The position numbers and the translations under genes were made by a program. The notes beneath the pieces were generated by a model that worked only from the letters and a program-made list of their open reading frames with translations, did no database searches and was not told the origin of the DNA. Positions 1 through 9,302 of a stretch of DNA of 64,000 nt are shown piece by piece. Source of the stretch: Luteolibacter sp. Y139. GTDB lineage: Bacteria > Verrucomicrobiota > Verrucomicrobiia > Verrucomicrobiales > Akkermansiaceae. The stretch is taken from positions 930,001 through 994,000 of the forward strand of contig NZ_JBBUKT010000001.1 of the NCBI RefSeq assembly GCF_038066715.1, written 5' to 3'. Each line of letters opens with the position of its first letter. The first letter of the stretch is position 1.

Positions 1-881
1 TCAGCTTCGCCCAGGAAGGCTTCATACACTGCTGCAGTCGTCAGCGTCGCCGCCATCGGCATATAGCCGCCGGTCAGCCCTTTCGCGAGGCACAGGAAAT
101 CCGGGATCACCTCCTCATGCTGGCACGCGAACATTTTCCCCGTGCGCCCGAAGCCGGTCATCACTTCGTCCAGCATCAGGTGGACATCCTGGGCATCACA
201 CCATTCTCGCAGCTCCCGCAGCATGCCAGCCGGCCACGGACACATCTCGTTCACCCCTTGGATCAGCGGCTCGATCACTACGGCTGCCGAGTCCTTGATC
301 GTTTCCGCGGGCAAGTGACGCAACGCTTCCATCCCGGAGACAAATGTCACCGGCGCACCATGGCGGCGGAAGCGCTCATGAAAGCGTGATACACCACCGA
401 GCGATGCCGCGCCCATGGTATCGCCGTGGTAGGCCTGATCGAAAGCGATGAATCCCATCCGCTCCGGCTCGCCCGTCTGCTGGCGATACTGGATCGCCAT
501 TTTCATCGCACACTCGATCGCCGTGGAGCCGTCGTCGGAAAAGAACACGCGCTCCAGCGTGCCAGTCGGGAAGAAACCACACAGCCGCTCCGCCAGTTCG
601 CTCGCCCGCGGATTGGCGAAACCGAGATAAGACGTGTGGGACACCTCACCGAGCTGGCGGACGATCGCCGCATTCAGCACCGGATGGTTGTGGCCATGGA
701 TGTTCGTCCAGATGGAGGAATTCCCGTCGAGATACTTGCGCCCTTCCGAGTCCCACAGCCATGCGCCCTCGCCGCGCACGAGCACCAGCGGCTCGCCCTC
801 CACCCACGTTTGTTGGGGCGTGAAAGGATGCCAGCAGTGCTTCTTGTCGGCCTCGATCCAGCGTCGGGTGTCGTCGCGCAT
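1..881 (-). CDS. bioA: BioA, adenosylmethionine-8-amino-7-oxononanoate aminotransferase (partial, C-terminus missing)
   Basis: PLP-dependent class III aminotransferase of biotin synthesis that transfers the amino group of S-adenosylmethionine to KAPA to give DAPA. The gene runs off the left edge, so only the first 293 residues of an expected 420-440 are present. Visible marks are the N-terminal WHPFTP segment (residues 17-22), the cofactor-site [12 protein letters not shown] (238-249) and the PLP lysine K267 in [11 protein letters not shown] chose the ATG at 881; a TTG nine codons upstream in frame is an alternative, and no strong ribosome site decides between them. It is separated from the ABC permease upstream by about 210 bp that contain a hairpin, so it is probably its own unit. 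No other bio gene is visible in the window. Confidence 0.93.
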   Translation of the reverse strand, partial: MRDDTRRWIEADKKHCWHPFTPQQTWVEGEPLVLVRGEGAWLWDSEGRKYLDGNSSIWTNIHGHNHPVLNAAIVRQLGEVSHTSYLGFANPRASELAERLCGFFPTGTLERVFFSDDGSTAIECAMKMAIQYRQQTGEPERMGFIAFDQAYHGDTMGAASLGGVSRFHERFRRHGAPVTFVSGMEALRHLPAETIKDSAAVVIEPLIQGVNEMCPWPAGMLRELREWCDAQDVHLMLDEVMTGFGRTGKMFACQHEEVIPDFLCLAKGLTGGYMPMAATLTTAAVYEAFLGEA

Positions 882-1022
882 CGCCGCCAGTTTCGGGCGC
901 AAATGACCGGCTGGAAAGCAAAGTTCGGGACCTACGCGATCATGGAATATCGAAAACCAGGGGAGCGTGCGAATCTGTCCACGTTCGGCAACGAACCAGT
1001 TCGGAAAAAGATCTCCCTCTCT

Positions 1023-1080
1023 GCGGGCGATCGGCGACTCCCAGGGACGGCGACCCCTAGGATGGATGCCGGTCGCCCGC
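1023..1080 (-). terminator. Hairpin downstream of the ABC operon
   Basis: A 13-bp stem pairs 1023-1035 with 1068-1080 (one G-T pair) around a 32-nt loop. It lies just after the stop codon of the ABC permease and before bioA on the minus strand. There is no clear T-run after it, so it may be a Rho-dependent end or an mRNA 3'-protecting structure. Confidence 0.35.
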
Positions 1081-1094
1081 TGTGTTTTCCGGGG

Positions 1095-1943
1095 TCACGT
1101 CTTGAAATCCCGCAGCCGGAACGCCGTGTAGCCAATCAAGAACAGCGTGGCATTCAAGCCGAAGAGGAAAACGTAGCTCCCCGCCAGCTTCGGCCACGAG
1201 ATCACACTCTCCAGCAGGTAGACCCACGAGCTCATCCGCCACGTGACGAAGTACTGCTCGTACGGTTTGAAGAACGGAAACTCCTGCAGGACCATGTCCA
1301 CGAACAGAATGCTCAGAGCCATGATGGTCGCCGCGGCAGGCTTCATCTTGAAGCAGGAGAACATGAAGGCGATCGACGACAGCGTGATCATGCTCAACCC
1401 GATTCCCACCGCCGAAAGCCCAATCCTCCCAATCCCCTCTCCCCACGTGGGAAAGGCCGAGAACACCTTCATCTTGTAGTTCCACACGAAAAGCCCGCCA
1501 TCCCAGCCAAGCGCTGCCACTGACATGGCGTATCCGGTGACCCCCACGAAGAGCACGAAGGTCATCGTATAGATCGACACTGCGCAATACTTCAGCAGCA
1601 GGATGCGCAGCCGCGAAACGGGCCGAGCGAGAACGAGCCGCAAATTCCCATCCTCCGACTCCTTGGCGACGATGTCCCCCGCCACCAAAGCGAAGTAAAT
1701 CGAACCGAGCAGGAACATGCTCAGCCCCATCACCATATAGGTCACGGTCAGCGAACTGTAGTAGCTATCGAAGCCGAAGCCATTCCGCTCAATGAGTTCG
1801 CGCATGCTCCGCTGGCTGCCTTCCAACTTGAAGACGAACAGGATGATCGCCTCCATCACGAGAAAGACCCCATACCCGAGATACGTCCTCGGGCGCCCGA
1901 AAAGCTTGGAAAGTTCGCCGCGGAGCTGACGGAGAAAATTCAT
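1095..1943 (-). CDS. ABC-2 type transporter permease
   Basis: Membrane subunit of an ABC exporter, 282 residues, with about six hydrophobic segments (for example residues 20-38, 68-90, 108-135, 170-195, 203-222 and 252-275). It contains the typical ABC-2 stretch around residues 90-105 (AGDIVAKESEDGNLRLVL) that precedes a transmembrane helix. Its ATG overlaps the stop codon of the ATPase gene by 4 nt, so the two are translationally coupled and should form one transporter. The substrate cannot be told from sequence. It is the last gene of a unit that begins near 3987 and includes a pseudopilin-like protein. Confidence 0.9.
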   Translation of the reverse strand: MNFLRQLRGELSKLFGRPRTYLGYGVFLVMEAIILFVFKLEGSQRSMRELIERNGFGFDSYYSSLTVTYMVMGLSMFLLGSIYFALVAGDIVAKESEDGNLRLVLARPVSRLRILLLKYCAVSIYTMTFVLFVGVTGYAMSVAALGWDGGLFVWNYKMKVFSAFPTWGEGIGRIGLSAVGIGLSMITLSSIAFMFSCFKMKPAAATIMALSILFVDMVLQEFPFFKPYEQYFVTWRMSSWVYLLESVISWPKLAGSYVFLFGLNATLFLIGYTAFRLRDFKT

Positions 1944-2833
1944 GTGCCGGAGCGGTTCATCGTGATTTCCAAATACAAATCCTCCAGAGACCGGCGCACC
2001 GGAGCGAAGGCGGACACGCGGATTCCACAGCCAACCAAAGCAGCGACCACTACTGCCGGATCGGCATCAGACGGCAACGCGATGCGCCCCGGAGAAAGGA
2101 TCTGCACGCCATTCAGCTCCAGAAAGGTCTTAGCGTGCCCCCATGGCTCCAGATCCACCTCATACACCGGCGCTTCCTCGCGCAGCTCATCCAGTGATCC
2201 CTCGTGCACCAGGCGGCCCTCGCGGAGGATCGTCACGCGATCACACATCTGCTCGACCTCGGCAAGCAGATGCGAATTGAAAAGCACCGTCATTCCCCGG
2301 TCCTTGCGCAGATCGAGAACGAAGTCCCTGAACCACTTGATGCCCTCTGGATCAAGCCCATCGGTCGGCTCGTCCAGCAGCAGCACCTTAGGCTCCGGCA
2401 GCAATGCTTGGGCAAGCGCCAAGCGCTGCCGCATCCCGTGCGAATAGCTGCCGACCTTTGAGCGGATGCGTTTCGTCAACCCCACGCGCTCCACCACCTC
2501 CACGGCTGCCTTCTCATCGAAGCGCCCCGAGTAACCCGCTAGGATGCGAAGATTCTCCCAGCCACTCAGGTAGTCATAAAATGCGGGACTCTCAAAGATC
2601 GCGCCGACTTGCCGCAAGGCCTCGGCATGATTCTCCTGCACGGACACTCCGCCAATCCGCGCCTCGCCGCGATCCGGCTCTACCATCCCGAGGATGATGC
2701 CGAGCGTGGTGCTCTTCCCCGCTCCATTGTGGCCGAGCAATCCATGGATCTCGCCACGCTTCACCTCGAAGGTGACATCGTGCAACGCCGGCTTGCCGCC
2801 GAAGGATTTGCAAAGTCCGGTGACAGTGAGCAT
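1940..2833 (-). CDS. ABC transporter ATP-binding protein
   Basis: Cytoplasmic ATPase subunit, 297 residues, partner of the overlapping ABC-2 permease. Walker A is GHNGAGKS (34-41), the ABC signature region is YSHGMRQRLALAQ (130-142) and Walker B with D-loop is VLLLDEPTDGLDP (150-162). The arrangement and sequence match the CcmA/NatA-like group that pairs with ABC-2 permeases in drug, antibiotic or polysaccharide export. The C-terminal 80 residues form the usual accessory domain. It starts 6 nt after the stop of the pseudopilin gene and has no obvious separate ribosome site, which favours co-translation. Confidence 0.95.
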   Translation of the reverse strand: MLTVTGLCKSFGGKPALHDVTFEVKRGEIHGLLGHNGAGKSTTLGIILGMVEPDRGEARIGGVSVQENHAEALRQVGAIFESPAFYDYLSGWENLRILAGYSGRFDEKAAVEVVERVGLTKRIRSKVGSYSHGMRQRLALAQALLPEPKVLLLDEPTDGLDPEGIKWFRDFVLDLRKDRGMTVLFNSHLLAEVEQMCDRVTILREGRLVHEGSLDELREEAPVYEVDLEPWGHAKTFLELNGVQILSPGRIALPSDADPAVVVAALVGCGIRVSAFAPVRRSLEDLYLEITMNRSGT

Positions 2834-2839
2834 GAGCGT

Positions 2840-3373
2840 CTAACGATTCACTCCGAAGTCGACCCTGCTGGATGCGGAAAGATCCGCATAGAGGAAATTC
2901 ACGCCCGACTCACCGGGATGCCAGGCCTCCTTGTCAGTGACCAGCGGAATCCGCCGGTCATCGCCCTCCTTGCCGAAGAAGGCGAGCTTCAAGCGATTGC
3001 GACCGCTTTGGCTGGAGTTCCAAATATAGCTGCAGCCGGACGCCGCGAAGCACTTGCCGTCGGCAGGACAATGAAAGGATTCCGGATTGGAAAGATAGCT
3101 CGCGAGCTCGGTCTCCAGCACCGGCGTGTCCTCGTTCTTGCCCTTCCGCCCCGCAGCGATCTCCGGCATGGTTTGCGCATGATCCTGCAAGTAGGTCTCC
3201 AGTCCGGTGCCGATCTGCCGGAGGTTCGATAGGCAAGTGGCGGTGCGCGATCTCGCCATCACCGATCTCCCGACTGGAACCGCGATGCCTGCAAGCGCCA
3301 CAATGATGGCGAGCACGATCAGCACCTCGGTGAGAGTGAAGCCCGGACACCGGTGATGAGGGAAAAGCTTCAT
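2840..3373 (-). CDS. Type IV pilin-like / pseudopilin protein
   Basis: 177 residues with a type III (prepilin) signal: positively charged leader MKLFPHHRCPG followed by FTLTEVLIVLAIIVALAGIAV, so a prepilin peptidase is expected to cut after G11. The conserved E5 of mature pilins is present. After the helix comes SNLRQIGTGLETYLQDHAQTMP, usual in verrucomicrobial and planctomycetal pseudopilins. Cys residues near residues 102, 108 and 113 could form disulfides. The start overlaps the stop of the upstream gene by 4 nt and the stop lies 6 nt before the ABC ATPase. A pseudopilin joined to an ABC exporter is unusual; its role here is unknown. Confidence 0.85.
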   Translation of the reverse strand: MKLFPHHRCPGFTLTEVLIVLAIIVALAGIAVPVGRSVMARSRTATCLSNLRQIGTGLETYLQDHAQTMPEIAAGRKGKNEDTPVLETELASYLSNPESFHCPADGKCFAASGCSYIWNSSQSGRNRLKLAFFGKEGDDRRIPLVTDKEAWHPGESGVNFLYADLSASSRVDFGVNR

Positions 3374-3987
3374 CGCGGCGGCTGTCCGAATTCTTGCCCT
3401 CGCAGCCCCTGCATCACCTCGTTCATCGACTCCATCAGCGGTGCCAGATCCAGCTTGGTGTCGGCGCTGGCCTTTTCGAAATACGCGCGCATGCCTTCGC
3501 CAGCGATCGTCTCCAGCAGATCGTCCCCCAGCTCTTGCGCCTTGGACATATCCGCTCCGGTCTTGCCGCTCTTGATCTCGCGCAGCCCTTGTTGCACGAA
3601 TTCCTTCCGCTTCTCCGGCGGCAGCGCATCGATCGCCTCCATGAACTTGCCCATCGACTCGCGGACCGTGAGGTCGATGAACAGCTTCTTCTCATCCCCG
3701 CTCAAGCGGCGGAAAAGCTCCTCGGTCGGTTGGTCATCCCGGGTTTTCTGACGTTCTGCGAAATCGAGCCGGTTGATGAGGCCCGCGATTTCGCGCAGCT
3801 TCTTCTCCCGCTTCGCATCCGTCCCACTCCGGCCCGACCAGTCATCTAACCCGGCCGCTTCGATCTCATGGGCCACCTTCTCCGCAGTCACCTGCTTCGA
3901 CCCTGCGAAAGCCCGCAAAGCGGCCACACCACCCCAAATCAAGGCGAGCAGCAGGACGGTCTGGAGCAGTATGCGGTTGCGGCGCAT
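3370..3987 (-). CDS. Hypothetical membrane-anchored protein
   Basis: About 205 residues, no family recognised. One N-terminal hydrophobic segment (about residues 5-25) follows a basic MRRNR start, so it is likely a signal anchor with the rest outside the membrane. The remainder is charged and predicted helical, rich in E, K and D. I chose the ATG at 3987; a GTG four codons upstream (3999) is possible. It is the first gene of the unit with the pseudopilin and the ABC exporter (4-nt overlap with the pseudopilin start), so a shared role in envelope export or assembly is a guess from context only. Confidence 0.7.
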   Translation of the reverse strand: MRRNRILLQTVLLLALIWGGVAALRAFAGSKQVTAEKVAHEIEAAGLDDWSGRSGTDAKREKKLREIAGLINRLDFAERQKTRDDQPTEELFRRLSGDEKKLFIDLTVRESMGKFMEAIDALPPEKRKEFVQQGLREIKSGKTGADMSKAQELGDDLLETIAGEGMRAYFEKASADTKLDLAPLMESMNEVMQGLRGQEFGQPPR

Positions 3988-4045
3988 GGAATGGATCACA
4001 GCCTAGGCGGGATCCTAACACACGCAAGCAGCCAACCCTTTCAGA

Positions 4046-5080
4046 CTATGCCTGCGGAGACGAAGCCCGCCTCAGCCGGTCCATGATCGCCACCCCGAGA
4101 CCGGTCTCACTGACCGGCTCGGCCACGATCGCATCCAGCCCCTGCTCGTCCAGGTGGCGCATCACGTAGAACAGCCGCACCGCCGCCTCGATCAGCTTGC
4201 CGCTGCCCGGACTGAGCTCCTCCACCACCTCCCATTCGTGGCGGTCGATGTAGCCGGCCTTCGGGTCGCCCCGGTAGCTGAGCAGCCCGTACCTCTTCCC
4301 TGGCTCGGGCCGGAAATCCTCCGGCTTTTCAAACATCAGCAGCGGCGTCAGCGGCGCGTAGTGGCTTTCGAGCTGTCCCGGCGCATCCGGCTGATCGGTG
4401 ATCCGCTTTTTCTCGATGACCACCTTGCCGAATTTCTGCAGGTCCTCCTTCGTCACCGGCCCCGCCCGCAGCACGTGAATCAGCGGACGCTGTTCACCGC
4501 GCGACTCGATCTTCACGATCGTGCTCTCCAGCCCTTCGCTACAGGCACCGCCATCGATGATTAGCGGAATGCGCCCATCCAGCTCCTTCATCACCGCACC
4601 CGCAGACGTCGGTGAAATCCGGCCGAAGCGGTTCGCACTGGGCGCGGCGATCGGACGGCCGAGAGCCTTGCCGATCTGGCGGAAAATCACGCTGCCACTC
4701 TGCCGCACCGCCACCGTCGGCAAGCCGCTGGTGACGATATCCGGCACCTTGTCCGTCTTCGGCAGCACGATCGTCAGCGGCCCCGGCCAAAAGGCTCCCG
4801 CCAGGCTTTTCACCACCGCGGCAATATCCTCCGGCAGCTCCGCCACCTCGGCCAACTCCTTAAGGGACGAAATATGAACGATCAGCGGGTCAAAAGCCGG
4901 CCGCTCCTTGGCCGCGAAGACCTTGGCCACCGCGTCCGGATTGAAGGCATCGGCCGCGAGGCCATACACGGTCTCGGTTGGCACGGCGACGATTTCTCCG
5001 GCGGCGAGCAAGGCGACGGCCTCGCTCACGGCGGTCTTCATGTCTTCTTCGTCGACGGACAGGATGCGGGTCTCGGGCAC
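4046..5080 (-). CDS. L-threonylcarbamoyladenylate synthase (Sua5/YrdC/YwlC family)
   Basis: Makes threonylcarbamoyl-AMP from threonine, bicarbonate and ATP, the first step of the t6A37 tRNA modification. The YrdC domain occupies roughly residues 10-205 with the PTETVYGL motif near residue 33, KxRP in KERPAFDPL and SAPSAN as APSANRFGRISPTSA. A C-terminal Sua5 domain follows, giving 344 residues, as in long Sua5 proteins. The open frame extends further upstream to 5629, but that part is antisense to shikimate kinase and unrelated to the family. The GTG at 5080 (VPETRILSVDEED) gives the family's normal N-terminus; an ATG at 5041 is less likely. Confidence 0.92.
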   Translation of the reverse strand: MPETRILSVDEEDMKTAVSEAVALLAAGEIVAVPTETVYGLAADAFNPDAVAKVFAAKERPAFDPLIVHISSLKELAEVAELPEDIAAVVKSLAGAFWPGPLTIVLPKTDKVPDIVTSGLPTVAVRQSGSVIFRQIGKALGRPIAAPSANRFGRISPTSAGAVMKELDGRIPLIIDGGACSEGLESTIVKIESRGEQRPLIHVLRAGPVTKEDLQKFGKVVIEKKRITDQPDAPGQLESHYAPLTPLLMFEKPEDFRPEPGKRYGLLSYRGDPKAGYIDRHEWEVVEELSPGSGKLIEAAVRLFYVMRHLDEQGLDAIVAEPVSETGLGVAIMDRLRRASSPQA

Positions 5081-5179
5081 GGCGCGAGCTTGGCAACGAC
5101 CGGCGGGACGGGCCAGCCCGTATTTACATTTGCAGGATTGGACCTTTTCGCACCCGCCCGCCACGGTTACGCTTCTGCC

Positions 5180-5743
5180 ATGCAACCCGCCGACGGCCTT
5201 CCCAAGAACATCGTGCTGATCGGCTTGATGGGCTGCGGGAAGACCACCGTGGGCCGGAAACTCCAGGGCCTGCTCGGCTACCCGCTGGTCGATACCGACC
5301 ACCTCATCGAGGAAAAGGCCGAGATGACGATCAACGAGATCTTCGCCCGGCGCGGCGAACAGTCCTTCCGCGAGCTGGAAAGCGCGGTCCTCAACGAGCT
5401 TTCCGCCCCGAATACGCCGCGTCGCATCATCGCCACCGGCGGCGGCATCATCGGCCGCCGAGCCAACCGCAAGCTGCTCTCGAAGCTGGGCTACGTCGTC
5501 TGGCTCCAGGCACCCGTGGACGTCATCCTCCAGCGCACCGCCCGGAACCGCGACCGCCCGCTGCTCCAGACCGAAAATCCGCGCGAAAAAATCGAAAAGC
5601 TCCTCACCGACCGCAGCCCGCTCTACCACGAGATCGCCGATCTAGAGCTGGAGACAGCGGGCCTGGAGACCGAAGAAATCGCCTGCGGTATCCTGGAAAG
5701 CGCGCGCTACCACTTCGCCGCCAACCGCGAGGCGAACGCCTAG
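5180..5743 (+). CDS. aroK: Shikimate kinase
   Basis: ATP-dependent 3-phosphorylation of shikimate in aromatic amino acid synthesis. 187 residues from the ATG at 5180. Walker A GLMGCGKT (15-22), the shikimate-binding DTDHLIE (about 39-45), TGGGII (about 90) and the lid region RNRDRPLL (about 122-129) are all present. The open frame upstream of 5180 is antisense to the Sua5 gene and does not fit the family. It is divergent from Sua5 with about 99 bp between starts. Its stop codon lies inside a CTAG shared with the convergent uvrB stop. Confidence 0.95.
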   Translation: MQPADGLPKNIVLIGLMGCGKTTVGRKLQGLLGYPLVDTDHLIEEKAEMTINEIFARRGEQSFRELESAVLNELSAPNTPRRIIATGGGIIGRRANRKLLSKLGYVVWLQAPVDVILQRTARNRDRPLLQTENPREKIEKLLTDRSPLYHEIADLELETAGLETEEIACGILESARYHFAANREANA

Positions 5744-7932
5744 CGTTTCCGTCGCCCGCCGCCCTTCGGATACTTCACCGGCTTCCGCTCGGCCCCTCCG
5801 CCAGCCGCCACCGGCGTTCCGTCCTTCAGCGCCTTGATCTGGTCGCGCAGGTGAGCCGCGCGCTCGAACTCCAGTCTCGACGAGGCTTCAAGCATCTCCT
5901 TCTCCAGCTCGGCGATGACCTTGACCTTGTTGTAGACGGCCTCGTCTTCGGAAACCATCGAGCGCTCCAGCTTGTCAGCCTGCTCCCGTTGGTTTGAGTA
6001 AAGCTGCAGGCTCTCTTGCACCGCGCGCTTCACGCTCTGTGGCGTGATGCCGTGCTTCTCATTGTGCTCCATTTGCCGGCTGCGGCGATACTCGGTCACG
6101 TCGATCAGGCGCTGGATCGAATCGGTCACCGAGTCGCAGAAGAGCACGCAATGCCCATTGAGGTGACGCGCCGCGCGACCCGCGGTCTGGATCAGGCTGG
6201 TCTCATTACGCAGAAAGCCCTCCTTGTCCGCATCGAGGATGCACACCAGCGACACCTCGGGCAAATCCAGCCCTTCCCGCAGCAAATTGATCCCCACCAG
6301 AATGTCGAACATCGCAGCGCGCAACTGCCTCAAAATCTCCACCCGCTCCACCGTATCGATATCCGCATGGATGTAGCGCACCTTCAGGCCGGTGCCTTGC
6401 AGGTATTCGGAAAGATCTTCCGCGGTCTTTTTTGTTAGAGTGGTGACCAGCACCCGCTCGCCCGCCTCCACCCGCTGGCGGCACAGCTCGATCGTCTCGT
6501 CGATCTGATGCTTCAGCGGGCGCAGTGTCAGCGTGGGATCCAGCAATCCCGTCGGCCGGATGATCTGCTCGACCACCAATGCTTTTCCCGGCTTCTCGGG
6601 ATCGAAGCTTCCCACCGGCTCGGCACTCCCACTCGGAGTGATGCGGAGCTGCTTCAGATCGATGTGAGTAAAGCCGCGATCATCACCGCGTCCCTTCACC
6701 GGAATGAAGCGGCGGTTCTCCGGCCGCGAATTGACGATCTCGAACGGCCCCGGCGTCGCGGAAACGTAGAGCCGCTGCTTCGTCATGTGCATGAACTCGT
6801 CGAAGCGCAGCGGACGGTTATCGAGCGCACTCGGCAGGCGGAAGCCGTGTTCCACCAGCACCGTCTTCCGGCTCTTGTCGCCCTCATACATCCCGCCGAC
6901 CTGCGGGATGGTGACGTGGCTCTCGTCCATCATCAGCAAGTAGTCGTCGGGAAAGAAATCCAGCAGCGTGTGGGGCCGCGACCCCGGCGCACGCCCCGTC
7001 AGGTGCCGCGAGTAGTTCTCGATCCCTTGGCAGAAGCCCATCTCCTGCATCATCTCGATGTCGTAGTCGGTCCGCATCCGCAGCCGCTGCGCCTCGATCA
7101 GCTTCCCTTCCTTTTCAAAGGCCGCGACCGACGCCTCCGCCTCCTTGCGGATCTCCACGATCGCCTTCTTCATCTTGTCCCCCGGCGTCACGAATTGCTT
7201 CGCTGGGAAAAACGTGTGCTTGTCCACTCGATCGATCGTCTTGCCCGTCAGCGTGTCGATCGTGGTGATGCGGTCGATCTCATCGCCGAAAAACTCCACC
7301 CGCACCGCCGTCTCATCGAGATACGCCGGATGCACCTCGACCACATCGCCACGCACCCGGAACTTGCCGCGGCCAAAGGCGATGTCATTCCGCTCGAACA
7401 GAATCGCCACCAGCGCCTGCAACAAATCATCGCGCCTGATCTGCTGCCCCACCCACACCGGCACCATCATCCCCTCGTAGTCATCCGGCGAACCCAAGCC
7501 GTAGATGCAGGACACCGAAGCGATCACGATCGTGTCCTCGCGCGTCAGCAGCGAACCCATCGTCGAGAGCCGCAAGCGCTCGATCTCATCATTGATCGAC
7601 GAATCCTTCTCAATGTAAGTGTCCGTCCGCGGAATGTAGGCCTCGGGCTGGTAGTAATCGAAGTAGCTGACGAAGTACTCGACGGCATTGTGCGGGAAGA
7701 AATTCTTGAACTCCGAGTAAAGCTGCGCCGCCAGCGTCTTGTTGTGGCTCATGATCAGCGTCGGTTTCCCGATCTGCTCGATCACGTTCGCCATCGTGAA
7801 GGTTTTCCCTGAGCCCGTCACCCCCAGCAAGGTTTGGTGCGTGTTCCCGGCACGAATCGATTTCACAAGCTTTGCAATCGCCTGGGCCTGATCGCCTTGG
7901 GGAGAGTATTCGCTGGAAAGTTGGAACGGCAT
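5740..7932 (-). CDS. uvrB: UvrABC system protein B
   Basis: DNA helicase-like damage-verification subunit of nucleotide excision repair. 730 residues, slightly longer than the common 670-690 because of a basic C-terminal tail. Walker A GVTGSGKT (37-44), the beta-hairpin YYQPEAYIPRTDTYIEK (about 93-109), the DEAD-like DESH and the helicase motif QTAGRAARH are visible. A UVR motif (EKEMLEASSRLEFERAAHLRDQI) closes the conserved part and should contact UvrC. The gene overlaps the convergent aroK by 4 nt. No other uvr gene is in the window. Confidence 0.98.
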   Translation of the reverse strand: MPFQLSSEYSPQGDQAQAIAKLVKSIRAGNTHQTLLGVTGSGKTFTMANVIEQIGKPTLIMSHNKTLAAQLYSEFKNFFPHNAVEYFVSYFDYYQPEAYIPRTDTYIEKDSSINDEIERLRLSTMGSLLTREDTIVIASVSCIYGLGSPDDYEGMMVPVWVGQQIRRDDLLQALVAILFERNDIAFGRGKFRVRGDVVEVHPAYLDETAVRVEFFGDEIDRITTIDTLTGKTIDRVDKHTFFPAKQFVTPGDKMKKAIVEIRKEAEASVAAFEKEGKLIEAQRLRMRTDYDIEMMQEMGFCQGIENYSRHLTGRAPGSRPHTLLDFFPDDYLLMMDESHVTIPQVGGMYEGDKSRKTVLVEHGFRLPSALDNRPLRFDEFMHMTKQRLYVSATPGPFEIVNSRPENRRFIPVKGRGDDRGFTHIDLKQLRITPSGSAEPVGSFDPEKPGKALVVEQIIRPTGLLDPTLTLRPLKHQIDETIELCRQRVEAGERVLVTTLTKKTAEDLSEYLQGTGLKVRYIHADIDTVERVEILRQLRAAMFDILVGINLLREGLDLPEVSLVCILDADKEGFLRNETSLIQTAGRAARHLNGHCVLFCDSVTDSIQRLIDVTEYRRSRQMEHNEKHGITPQSVKRAVQESLQLYSNQREQADKLERSMVSEDEAVYNKVKVIAELEKEMLEASSRLEFERAAHLRDQIKALKDGTPVAAGGGAERKPVKYPKGGGRRKR

Positions 7933-8036
7933 CCGGCCGAGGTGTAGCCCCGGAGACGCCGGCCCGCAACCGGCCCGTTCGCGAAATCGGCGACAATCGG
8001 GCTTTCCGGCGGCTTTTCCGTCAGGAGGTTCTCTTC

Positions 8037-9239
8037 ATGAAGAAATTCCTGCTGTCCATTTGCCTGTCGCTCGGAACCAGCTTTGCCGCGGAAACGCCGG
8101 AAGCGGCAGTCACCCTACGGGTTGAAAAGTCCACTAAAAAAGAAGGCCGGCATGAGCTCGTCATCGTCAATCGCTCGGACCGTAACTTTTCGTGCACCGG
8201 CTATGACTACCCAAAACGCACCGATCCTCCGAGATGCTGCGTCCACTATTCGACGCAGCTTGTTTACTGGGGAAAATGGAAGGATGGCACACCCCAGTGG
8301 CGCCCGGAGGACACCGTCCCTCTCGATCTGCCTGGAGGGCAGACCCTGCGTCAGGAATTCGAGCAGCCTACAGGCTCCGAATCGCCCTCCCCGTTTCGCC
8401 TGACGGTGCGGCTTCAGGAAGGCACGGCGAAGGACTGGAAGCCGGAAGCGAAGGGAATCGTCATCGCATCACCGATGTATCTCCGGGACGGCACGACCTA
8501 CCGCGAAGTCATCTGGGGGGAGACCGGAGCCATACCACCGGAAGCCTACAAGGGAGTGGCACCATCGTGGAAGCGGTTACGATCCATCCGGGACGCGGTC
8601 AATGTGGCGAGCGTATTGGAACATGCAGGTCGCGGAAAAGCCCCATTGGATGCATTCATGACCTTGTTCCCACCCCGCTACCCCAAGTCGAAAGTGATGG
8701 TATTTCCCGCCGACAGCATGGTGGGGGCATCTGGATTCGGGAGGCCTCCCGTGAGTCCGCGCTGGAACGCAAAGGTTTCAATCATCGAAGGGAAACCCGC
8801 GATCCTCGAGTCGATCCGTGAAACATATCATCCCGCCGGAGCGGAACCGGCCAAGTTGGAGCGGATCGCGGAGGTCCCGGAAATCGACGCCACCCTTAGC
8901 GTTTGGTACCTCTACTCCCAAGAGGATGCCGTCGATGGATCGTGGCCACTTGAGGCAGATCCTCCGCCTCTTCACGTGCAAACCATCTCTTTCAGCTACG
9001 ATCTCTCCGGGCTTCGCGAAAGCGCGCACGACCTCAAGGGGCTTGTTCTGGCCGCACCGCCTCCTCGTTTTCCCGTCACCGGATACATCGGATGGTACGG
9101 TCCCCGCATCATGCCCACCAGCTTCGACCTGATCATTCGGGATGGGCGCTATGAGGTGGATTCGGACCGCGGAACCCAAGGCGACAGCTTCTCCTATACC
9201 TGGCGCAATCCTTTTCCCGCCCTGCCGGAGGATCGTTAG
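8037..9239 (+). CDS. Secreted protein of unknown function
   Basis: 400 residues, no family recognised. The ATG at 8037 is chosen because AGGAGG at 8023-8028 sits at good spacing and because it is followed by a signal peptide (MKKFLLSICLSLGTSFA, likely cut after AxA). The open frame upstream to 7872 overlaps uvrB and is not supported. The mature part has few cysteines and many P/R/D residues, with beta-rich segments such as residues 20-50 (VTLRVEKSTKKEGRHELVIV), so it may be a periplasmic or surface beta-sandwich protein. It stands alone between uvrB (divergent) and the SEC-C remnant. Confidence 0.75.
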   Translation: MKKFLLSICLSLGTSFAAETPEAAVTLRVEKSTKKEGRHELVIVNRSDRNFSCTGYDYPKRTDPPRCCVHYSTQLVYWGKWKDGTPQWRPEDTVPLDLPGGQTLRQEFEQPTGSESPSPFRLTVRLQEGTAKDWKPEAKGIVIASPMYLRDGTTYREVIWGETGAIPPEAYKGVAPSWKRLRSIRDAVNVASVLEHAGRGKAPLDAFMTLFPPRYPKSKVMVFPADSMVGASGFGRPPVSPRWNAKVSIIEGKPAILESIRETYHPAGAEPAKLERIAEVPEIDATLSVWYLYSQEDAVDGSWPLEADPPPLHVQTISFSYDLSGLRESAHDLKGLVLAAPPPRFPVTGYIGWYGPRIMPTSFDLIIRDGRYEVDSDRGTQGDSFSYTWRNPFPALPEDR

Positions 9240-9302
9240 CCGGACCGTCCCTTCAGGAGGTACATGCCGGTATCCATCCTCAGGGAGACACCGACCCGGT
9301 CG

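Noticed and set aside
4874-5179. N-terminal extension of shikimate kinase
   Set aside because: It overlaps the opposite Sua5 gene and does not match the kinase family; normal start at 5180 gives full length.
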